Source: Desulfobacca acetoxidans
Lineage (GTDB): Bacteria; Desulfobacterota; Desulfobaccia; Desulfobaccales; 0-14-0-80-60-11
Assembly: GCA_022736495.1 (NCBI GenBank)
Contig: DZCR01000131.1
Span: forward strand, 1-9,225
Length of the DNA stretch: 9,225 bases
Direction of reading: 5' to 3'
Below, piece after piece: positions 1 to 4,991 of the stretch. The position numbers and the translations under genes were made by a program. Every line of letters begins with the position of its first letter. Position 1 is the first letter of the stretch. The notes under the pieces were generated by a model, which worked only from the letters and a program-made list of their open reading frames with translations, had not been told where the DNA came from and searched no databases.

Positions 1-120
1 TACCGGCGCTTCCTCGCCTACCTGGGGAAGCGGCTGCAATGGTCCAAGACCGCCCTTGCTTTTTTTTATGTGCCTGAGGTCCTCGTCATCTTGACGTGGG
101 CTGCGTTGCAGGTTATATGA
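1..120 (+). CDS. C-terminal end of an unidentified protein (5' end outside the window)
   Basis: Frame 1 is open from the first base to a TGA at 118-120 and gives 39 residues. The first dozen or so are basic and aromatic (YRRFLAYLGKR), and the rest is strongly hydrophobic (for example ALAFFYVPEVLVILTWAAL), compatible with a final membrane segment or a buried hydrophobic tail. I do not recognise the family. The codon pattern is reasonable for a real gene, but 39 codons are too few to be certain. The last 30 bases also contain the tRNA-Val promoter, so coding and promoter sequence overlap here. Confidence 0.5.
   Translation, partial: YRRFLAYLGKRLQWSKTALAFFYVPEVLVILTWAALQVI
91..119 (+). promoter_or_regulatory. 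sigma70-type promoter for tRNA-Val
   Basis: A -35 box TTGACG (91-96, 5 of 6 to consensus) and a -10 box TATATG (114-119, 4 of 6) are separated by exactly 17 bases. Transcription would begin near 126, about 10 bases before the mature tRNA. The promoter lies inside the last codons of the upstream gene. It is seen by consensus matching only. Confidence 0.6.
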
Positions 121-135
121 ATCATATTACCCCAT

Positions 136-210
136 AGGCACGTAGCTCAGGGGGAGAGCACTACCTTGACGCGGTAGGGGTCCGGGGTTCAAATCCCCGC
201 GTGCCTACCA
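136..210 (+). tRNA. tRNA-Val (anticodon GAC)
   Basis: A complete cloverleaf can be drawn. The acceptor stem is AGGCACG (136-142) with CGTGCCT (200-206). The D arm is GCTC/GAGC, and the anticodon stem is CTACC (161-165) with GGTAG (173-177). The loop TTGACGC puts anticodon GAC at 168-170, which reads the valine codon GUC. The T arm is CGGGG (183-187) with CCCCG (195-199) around loop TTCAAAT. The discriminator is A207 and CCA is encoded at 208-210. It has its own promoter upstream and a hairpin terminator downstream, so it looks like a single-tRNA transcription unit. Confidence 0.97.
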
Positions 211-220
211 GTAATTTCAG

Positions 221-250
221 GGGGTTGCGGCTCAGATCGTAACCCCTTTC
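221..250 (+). terminator. Rho-independent terminator of tRNA-Val
   Basis: GGGGTTGCG (221-229) pairs with CGTAACCCC (238-246), giving nine pairs including one G-U, around an 8-base loop. The stem is followed by TTTC and a T-rich stretch. It begins 10 bases after the tRNA CCA end, where a terminator is expected. Confidence 0.75.
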
Positions 251-258
251 TTCATTTC

Positions 259-279
259 TGCTACCATTTTGCTACCATT
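259..279 (+). repeat. 10-bp direct repeat, possible integrase-tail vestige
   Basis: TGCTACCATT occurs at 259-268 and again at 270-279, one base apart. Read on the minus strand, this stretch and the sequence towards the tRNA give a short frame [15 protein letters not shown] that ends in a stop. This resembles the tails of some tRNA-targeting tyrosine recombinases, but the frame is closed by a stop just upstream, so any gene is gone. The repeat is seen directly. The integrase reading is a guess. Confidence 0.35.
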
Positions 280-413
280 CCCTCAAAAAACCACATTTTA
301 CAGTCGACAAGCTGTTTCTGGATTCCGGTCCTTCATAAGGTGGGCATAGACGTTACAGAGGGTGGCATTATGGTGGAATCTCCGCCAGCCCCCGCCTTCA
401 AAATGACCCAGGC

Positions 414-611
414 CGATTTGTCCAATCTCTGCGGGGCCTGAAGGCCGTGCCCCATGTGGCCCAAAATTGCACGGGCATGAAGTCCGCCATTGACGCCCGG
501 ACCACCCGCTATCCGGGTTATGCCATCAGTCAACGGCTGCGTCATAAGGGTGTCGAAAGCGTCCTCACAGAGGAGATAAAGATCGATCACAGTGTTTTTT
601 CAACGGCCTGA
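414..611 (+). pseudogene. Remnant of an IS5-family transposase (C-terminal part)
   Basis: One plus-strand frame, with codons from 414 and a TGA at 609-611, encodes the stretches RFVQSLRGLKAVPHVAQN and SAIDARTTRYPGYAISQR. This block is characteristic of the C-terminal catalytic half of IS5-family DDE transposases, where ...PHVAQN...SAIDGRTTRHPGYAISQR... precedes the conserved K/R-R-x-E-E-x-F-G-W segment carrying the catalytic Glu. After ISQR the match fades: the residues after GVES do not continue into FGW, as if frameshifted or cut. The frame remains open for some codons before 414, but I do not recognise that part. There is no N-terminal half, start or terminal inverted repeat. This is a dead fragment, and an antisense open frame across it is only a shadow. 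Together with the flanking bases it explains most of the gene-free stretch 211-620. Confidence 0.75.
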
Positions 612-620
612 TAGCAGTCT

Positions 621-1640
621 TTAGGCCGCATGGTTGATGGCGGACAGTTGCCAGGCGTTATTGCCCACGGCGCGGGTGAAGGTCCAATATTCTTCGAACT
701 TCACCGGCTCCGTTTTGCTGCCGGAGATCACCTGGCCGCCGGTTTCATCCGTAGTGTAATCCAGCAGGTTGGCATAGACCCGCACGGTAACGAAGTCGGA
801 GCCCGATTCCTGCCAGGCTTCGGTGATATCGACGGACCGCACCGCGATATTTTCCAGGCGGTTGATCTGCTTTGCGGCTTTGAGCCGGTCCGCTTCTTCC
901 TGGAGAATCCGGTACATTTCTTCCGTCAGCAGGTACTTGACGGCGGTCATATCCCGGTTGGCCCAGGCCCCCTGGATCTTGAAGAAGGTATCCAGGCCCA
1001 TATCCTGGAACCTGGCTTCATCAAAGGAGGGGTCGAATTGCCGGACATTGGCCAAACCCTGCTCCAGATCATGGTCGCCCTCCGGCGCCATAACCTGGGG
1101 CTGGTCATACACCGGCGCGTATTGCGGCTGCGGAGGCAACTCCACGGTGCCGCTGCTCTGATAATATCCCGCGGTGGCCTGGGCCTCCCGGCGCTTTTTC
1201 TTGATGTACCAGTAGATCAGGTAGGCAATGCCCGCCAGCAGCAGGATATCGAACAGGCCGATGCCGCCCCCACCGCCGGCGACTCCGCCCCCACTATGGG
1301 CCGAAGATCCGCCGAACAGGCTCTGGAAGAGCATGCCGCCGGCCAGGCCGCCCAAGATGCCGCCGCCCATGCTCCGCAAAAACCCACCCGAGGACGATTG
1401 AGACGCACCAGGCGCGCCCAAGGGTGGGGTGGCTGGTCTGGTGGGGTTGTAGGTGGAAGAGGGCTGGCTAGGCCGGGGTGCGGTGTAGGGTTTCGGCGCG
1501 GTCATGGAGCGGGAGCCGCGGCTGCCCATGGAGCGGCCGCCTCCCACCCGGGCCCAGGCCTCCAGTTGTAATGCCCAGGTACACAGAAATACCAGGGCAA
1601 AAAGAAACACGATCCCTTTTGTCCAGGTTTTTAATGACAT
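621..1640 (-). CDS. Tim44-like domain protein, exported or membrane-anchored
   Basis: A 339-residue protein. Start: the ATG at 1640 is preceded by GGAGG (1647-1651) six bases away. A longer frame beginning at 1679 would lack such a site and would put 13 polar residues in front of the signal sequence. Residues 1-30 form a signal peptide or anchor (basic start, FLFALVFLCTWAL core, EAWA). A Ser/Pro/Thr-rich linker (about 35-90) and a Gly-rich stretch (about 90-126) follow. A membrane segment lies at about 127-146 (GLFDILLLAGIAYLIYWYI) and is followed by KKKRR. The last 150 residues, from EQGLANVRQFDPSFD onward, match the Tim44-like domain, an alpha/beta fold shared with the mitochondrial import motor subunit. 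Bacterial members are exported or membrane proteins of uncertain, adaptor-like role. It is separated from the TPR gene by about 155 bases containing AT-rich sequence that may hold its promoter. Confidence 0.85.
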   Translation of the reverse strand: MSLKTWTKGIVFLFALVFLCTWALQLEAWARVGGGRSMGSRGSRSMTAPKPYTAPRPSQPSSTYNPTRPATPPLGAPGASQSSSGGFLRSMGGGILGGLAGGMLFQSLFGGSSAHSGGGVAGGGGGIGLFDILLLAGIAYLIYWYIKKKRREAQATAGYYQSSGTVELPPQPQYAPVYDQPQVMAPEGDHDLEQGLANVRQFDPSFDEARFQDMGLDTFFKIQGAWANRDMTAVKYLLTEEMYRILQEEADRLKAAKQINRLENIAVRSVDITEAWQESGSDFVTVRVYANLLDYTTDETGGQVISGSKTEPVKFEEYWTFTRAVGNNAWQLSAINHAA

Positions 1641-1794
1641 CGATTTCCTCCGAATTTTCGGTGATAGGCAAAATCTCATTTATACCTATTATCATATCGG
1701 GTTAGCCGGGGAGAATCACGTTAATTCGGCGGCAACCCTAGCGGGACCAGGCAGGATGGCGCCGGGAGTTCAGAGTTGACGGCTGTCAGAGCTC

Positions 1795-2526
1795 TTATTT
1801 CCCCGGGGTGATCCCCATTTTTTCCAACTCTCCGCAGCAGAGAGCACACCCCAGCCGGCAACCTTCCTTAAAGTCGGCGACGGCCTTGTCCTGTTCTTTC
1901 AAATGATAGCGGTAAATATTGCCCCGGAAGAAATAGGACAGAGCCAGGTCGGGCTTCAGGCGAATTGCGGTGGTGAAATCAGCCATCGCCTTCTGGTATT
2001 CACCCTTACAGAACCAGACCATGCCCCGCTTGTTGAAGACCCAGGGGTCCAGGGGAGCCAGCCGGGCGGCCCGGTTGAGGTCGGCGAGGGCCTCATCGAA
2101 CTTGCCTTCCTGGGCCAAGCACTCTCCCCTTTCCTTGCAGGCCTCAGTGTTTCTGGGGTCACACTTCATGACTTGGGAATAAATCAAAATGGCCTCCGGG
2201 CGCCGATCCAATTCCACCAGGATATTCCCTTTGAGCAGGAGAGCATTGACATTGCCGGGGTTATCCGTCAGGGCCTTATCCACATCCTCCAGGGCTTCTT
2301 TTTTGCGCCCCAGGCCATTCAAAGCCAGGGCCCGGTAGTACCTGGCCTCGGCCACCTGGGGATAGCGGTGCACGTATTCATCGAGCAGTTTCAGCGCCTG
2401 CTCATTATGGCCCGCTTTCTGGGCCTCCATCCCCTTCAGCAGGAGGGCCTGGCCGGCCCAAGTGGGAACAAAGATCAGGCAAATAAATGATAACGCGACA
2501 AGCACTCTTATAAAAGAACGAGGCAT
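1795..2526 (-). CDS. Secreted tetratricopeptide-repeat (TPR) protein
   Basis: A 243-residue protein. The ATG at 2526 is chosen because AAGGAG (2534-2539) lies seven bases upstream. A TTG two codons earlier would sit directly against that site. Residues 1-24 are a signal peptide (MPRSFIRVLVALSFICLIFV, then PTWA). About six consecutive 34-residue TPR units span 26-230, with typical A-x-x-x-x-x-A-L and P positions (for example residues 60-93, 94-127, 128-161 and 162-195). TPR arrays bind other proteins, so a periplasmic scaffold is likely, with no specific partner indicated. The protein is unusually rich in cysteine for an exported TPR protein: C122, C130, C136, C173, then a tight C-terminal cluster C223, C227, C230 and C231. 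It begins 35 bases after the methyltransferase-like gene and is probably cotranscribed with it. Confidence 0.85.
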   Translation of the reverse strand: MPRSFIRVLVALSFICLIFVPTWAGQALLLKGMEAQKAGHNEQALKLLDEYVHRYPQVAEARYYRALALNGLGRKKEALEDVDKALTDNPGNVNALLLKGNILVELDRRPEAILIYSQVMKCDPRNTEACKERGECLAQEGKFDEALADLNRAARLAPLDPWVFNKRGMVWFCKGEYQKAMADFTTAIRLKPDLALSYFFRGNIYRYHLKEQDKAVADFKEGCRLGCALCCGELEKMGITPGK

Positions 2527-2561
2527 TGCCAATCTCCTTAAAGTAATCTCAGGAAATTTAA

Positions 2562-3131
2562 TTATTTGATTGCCTTAACCAAATAACCTTGTTCACTATA
2601 GAGCGTTTTGATCTTGCTATCATCACCTCTCATATTTTCATCTAAATAAACCTGTTCTATTAACTGAGGATTTTTAAAATAACGAGGATAAATATCCCAT
2701 GACTTAAAGCCGGCTTCTTGCAATAATTTATCAACTCCCCAGCGGGTATATCTTAAATAATCTATTTTTTTCCCACTGTGATGGGGATAAATAAAATGAA
2801 ATGATATATATAATTCTCCCCCGCTCTTTAGTATACTATAGAGATTTAACACAGCCTGCATAGGGTTGTAGATGTATTCAAAGACTTCTAAACAAAAAGC
2901 TATATTATAAATCTCTTTCAAATCCCAGGGCTGATTCAGGTCATATTCCGGCAGATCCAGGAGATCATAGCGCTGCACCTGCCACGACCTGACCCGATCT
3001 TTCACCGGCAACTGTTTGCCGCCCACATCTGCCACGGCCTCCGCCGCAATTTCCAGGTTTCCGAGCCACTCTTCCAGTTGGTTTCTGGTATTTGATCGCT
3101 TTTTTCTCAACAGGTTCCGGAAAATCCCCAT
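2562..3131 (-). CDS. Small class I SAM-dependent methyltransferase-like protein
   Basis: A 189-residue protein. The ATG at 3131 has GAGGAGA (3137-3143) about five bases upstream. The fold pattern is that of a class I methyltransferase. A strand with the glycine motif is at about 32-38 (EAVADVGG). The post-motif region IYNIAFCLEVFEYIYNPMQA (74-93) corresponds to the D/N-x-x-x-x-x-E-V-x-E/H-H motif. LKSGGELYISFHF (101-113) is the typical LkpGG-x-l strand, and helices follow to the end. The glycine motif is shortened (DVGGKQ rather than D-x-G-x-G-x-G), so SAM binding may be altered or lost. The substrate is unknown; small proteins of this kind are often found near polysaccharide genes. The last two thirds of the gene (about 2562-2930) is clearly AT-richer than its 5' end and its neighbours, which may indicate transfer or recombination. 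Confidence 0.75.
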   Translation of the reverse strand: MGIFRNLLRKKRSNTRNQLEEWLGNLEIAAEAVADVGGKQLPVKDRVRSWQVQRYDLLDLPEYDLNQPWDLKEIYNIAFCLEVFEYIYNPMQAVLNLYSILKSGGELYISFHFIYPHHSGKKIDYLRYTRWGVDKLLQEAGFKSWDIYPRYFKNPQLIEQVYLDENMRGDDSKIKTLYSEQGYLVKAIK

Positions 3132-3178
3132 CAGAATCTCCTCTCTAATCCGTCATTTTCACATCTTCTCCTTCATGG

Positions 3179-3215
3179 AAAATTAAGGGCCACCGCCCCG
3201 GGGCGGGTGACCCTT
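3179..3215 (-). terminator. Strong Rho-independent terminator after htpX
   Basis: On the minus strand a hairpin of about 13 pairs runs from 3215 to 3185. The outer arms are AAGGGTCACC and GGTGGCCCTT, the inner arms GCC and GGC around a CCGG loop, with one bulged C. It is followed by AATTTTCC. It lies 32 bases beyond the htpX stop and closes the glycosyltransferase-asnB-tlyA-htpX unit. Confidence 0.75.
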
Positions 3216-3246
3216 TATACCACACATTGCTTTTTCTCTTCCAGCC

Positions 3247-4092
3247 TTAATAGTTGCGCATGGCCCGCAAGCGCGCAATCCGCTCTTCCAGGGGCGGATG
3301 GGTGCTAAACAGGTTCATCAGGCTGCTGCCCGTCAGGGGGTTGACGATAAACATGTGGGCCGTGGACGGGCTGGCGTCCATGGGGACCCGCTGGGTCCCC
3401 AGGGAGAGTTTTTCCAGAGCCCGGGCCAGGGCTTCGGGGTTGTGGGCCAGGTGCGCCCCGGTCTCGTCCGCCAGATATTCCCGGGATCGGGAGATGGCCA
3501 TCTGGATAAGCATGGCGGCAATGGGGGCGATGATGGACATCACCAGGATGCCGATAATCCCGCCGCCTTCGTCGTCGTCCCGGGAGCCGCCGAAGATGGC
3601 GCCGAACCGGGCGATGTCCGCCAGAATCATAATGGCACCGGACATGGTGGCGGCGATGGTGGAAATCAGGATGTCCCGGTTGCGCACATGACCGATCTCA
3701 TGGGCCAGAACCCCTTTCAATTCCATGGGGGTGAGCAGCCGCATGATGCCTTGGGTGGCCGCCACCGCGGCGTGCTCTGGGTTGCGGCCCGTGGCGAAGG
3801 CGTTGGGGGAGTCATCCGGAATGACATAGACCTTGGGTTTGGGGATGCCTGCCTCGTGGGCCAGCTCTTCCACAATCTGGTGGAGTTGCGGGGCATCCAC
3901 CGGCGTCACTTCCTGGGCGCCGTACATCTTCAGCACAATCTTATCCGAGAACCAGTAGCTGAAAAAGTTCATGCCCAGGGCCAGGATAAAGGCCAAATAC
4001 ATGCCGGAGCGGCCACCCAGGATTCTCCCCATGAAGATGAGAAACGCGGTCATGGCGGCCAGCAACAGCACGGTTTTGATGCGATTTTCCAT
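3247..4092 (-). CDS. htpX: HtpX membrane zinc metalloprotease (M48 family)
   Basis: A 281-residue protein, close to the usual 280-295. HtpX is an inner-membrane protease with a cytoplasmic active site that cuts misfolded membrane proteins, complementing FtsH in quality control. The zinc motif HEIGH is at 131-135 ([12 protein letters not shown]), and the likely third ligand is the Glu of SREYLADE (E205). Two N-terminal membrane segments lie at about 6-22 and 30-48, and two more at about 141-160 and 178-200. The signature [11 protein letters not shown] (95-105) is intact and the C-terminal [12 protein letters not shown] is typical. The ATG at 4092 has AGGAG (4101-4105) eight bases upstream. A 14-bp hairpin lies immediately upstream of that site. 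It is the last gene before a strong terminator and is probably transcribed from the tlyA side, from its own weak promoter, or both. Confidence 0.96.
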   Translation of the reverse strand: MENRIKTVLLLAAMTAFLIFMGRILGGRSGMYLAFILALGMNFFSYWFSDKIVLKMYGAQEVTPVDAPQLHQIVEELAHEAGIPKPKVYVIPDDSPNAFATGRNPEHAAVAATQGIMRLLTPMELKGVLAHEIGHVRNRDILISTIAATMSGAIMILADIARFGAIFGGSRDDDEGGGIIGILVMSIIAPIAAMLIQMAISRSREYLADETGAHLAHNPEALARALEKLSLGTQRVPMDASPSTAHMFIVNPLTGSSLMNLFSTHPPLEERIARLRAMRNY

Positions 4093-4105
4093 ATGTTGTG
4101 CTCCT

Positions 4106-4143
4106 AACCTGGCTTTTCTGTTTCCTTAAGAGAACGCCAGGTT
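4106..4143 (-). promoter_or_regulatory. Hairpin in the htpX leader, abutting the ribosome binding site
   Basis: AACCTGGC (4106-4113) pairs with GCCAGGTT (4136-4143). The stem continues inward as TTTTCT (4114-4119) with AGAGAA (4129-4134), with one bulged base (4135) and a 9-base loop (4120-4128). In the minus-strand RNA the stem ends exactly where AGGAG of htpX begins, and the loop itself carries an SD-like TAAGGA. No T run follows, so it is not a standard terminator. It may be a leader structure controlling translation or stability, or an operator for a dimeric protein. The structure is seen; the role is inferred. Confidence 0.6.
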
Positions 4144-4152
4144 TCATCTCTG

Positions 4153-4182
4153 TTTAGACCACAGTTTTGCATACATAGTAAA
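4153..4182 (-). promoter_or_regulatory. Weak candidate promoter for htpX
   Basis: On the minus strand, TTTACT (4177-4182; 4 of 6 to the -35 consensus) and TCTAAA (4153-4158; 4 of 6 to -10) are 18 bases apart. They lie in the 91-base gap between tlyA and htpX. Transcription would start at about 4146, so the leader hairpin would form the very 5' end of the RNA. The matches are modest and could be chance in AT-rich sequence. Confidence 0.3.
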
Positions 4183-4183
4183 G

Positions 4184-4972
4184 TCAGACAAGGGGCTTGT
4201 CAATAGCTTCCGGGGTCTCTTCTTGACGGATAAGATGTAGAAAATATTCCTGATTCCCCTTGGGGCCCTTCAAGGGCGCGGGAAACGCCGGGCTGATGCG
4301 CAGGCCCAGGACGGCGGCCGCCGCCGCCACCCGCTGCACCGCCTCCTGTTGTAGGCGAGGGTCCCGCACGACCCCGCCTTTTCCCACCTGGCCTTTGCCC
4401 ACTTCGAACTGGGGCTTCACCATGGCCAGGATTTCCCCGCCGGGTCGCAGAAACTCCACGATTTTGGGGAGCACCAGGGTCAGGGAAATGAAGGACAGGT
4501 CCAGGGTGGCCAGATCGATGAGCTCGGGGATGGCCTCTTTGGGCAGGTGGCGGATGTTGACGCGCTCCAGCACCTGCACCCGGGGGTCGCGTCTGAGGGA
4601 GGCGTCCAGTTGCCCATAACCCACGTCCACGGCATAGACGCGCCTGGCGCCGCGGGTGATCAAGCAGTGGGTAAAGCCCCCGGTGGAAGCCCCCACATCC
4701 AGGGCCGCCTTGCCCTCGGGGGCTATCTTAAAATGATCCAGGGCTCCGGCCAGTTTCTCCCCGCCCCGGCTGACAAAGGGCGACGGCGGCGCTTTGAGGA
4801 TGACCTGGGCCTCCTCTGGCACCAGGGTGCCGGCTTTGGGCGCGGCCAGCCCTTCCACCAGCACCCGGCCGGCCAGGATCAAGGCCTGGGCCTGGGCCCG
4901 GCTTTTAACTAGGCCCCGCGTTACCAGCAGTTGGTCGAGGCGACCCTTGGATTGGCGGTTTTCCGGTTTCAG
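4184..4972 (-). CDS. tlyA: TlyA-family rRNA 2'-O-methyltransferase, with an irregular start
   Basis: TlyA proteins methylate cytidine 2'-hydroxyls in ribosomal RNA using SAM. An S4 RNA-binding domain (GRLDQLLVTRGLVKSRAQAQ at the front, then ALILAGRVLVEG) precedes an FtsJ/RrmJ-like methyltransferase domain. Counting from the CTG at 4972 (262 residues), the SAM motif DVGASTGGF is at 92-100. The catalytic tetrad is intact: K73 (in SRGGEKL), D158 (LDLSF), K186 (MVKPQFEVG) and E242 (NQEYFLHL). These sit at a constant +4 offset from the K69/D154/K182/E238 I recall for Mycobacterium TlyA. The start is odd. The first conventional start in frame (TTG, 4882) cuts off most of the S4 domain, and an in-frame TAG lies at 4985-4987. 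The choices are the CTG at 4972 (AAAGG seven bases upstream) or a single-base frameshift after the ATG at 4992. The function call is secure; the 5' end is not. Confidence 0.88.
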   Translation of the reverse strand: MKPENRQSKGRLDQLLVTRGLVKSRAQAQALILAGRVLVEGLAAPKAGTLVPEEAQVILKAPPSPFVSRGGEKLAGALDHFKIAPEGKAALDVGASTGGFTHCLITRGARRVYAVDVGYGQLDASLRRDPRVQVLERVNIRHLPKEAIPELIDLATLDLSFISLTLVLPKIVEFLRPGGEILAMVKPQFEVGKGQVGKGGVVRDPRLQQEAVQRVAAAAAVLGLRISPAFPAPLKGPKGNQEYFLHLIRQEETPEAIDKPLV

Positions 4973-4991
4973 CTTCGGACCTTTCTAACCA

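Noticed and set aside
333..590. 85-codon minus-strand frame
   Set aside because: It is the antisense of the IS5 transposase remnant and has no recognisable content.
604..628. Inverted repeat CGGCCT / AGGCCG over the Tim44-like gene stop
   Set aside because: Only six pairs, with no T run on either strand in the needed position, so not callable as a terminator.
630..1571. Long plus-strand open frame (313 codons) opposite the Tim44-like gene
   Set aside because: It lies fully antisense to a gene with signal peptide, RBS and a recognised domain. The product is low-complexity Gly/Ala/Arg/His-rich and matches no family. It is a GC-rich shadow frame.
3298..4107. Plus-strand open frame (269 codons) opposite htpX
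   Set aside because: Antisense to a clear HtpX. The Gly/His/Gln-rich product reflects the reversed codons of the real gene.
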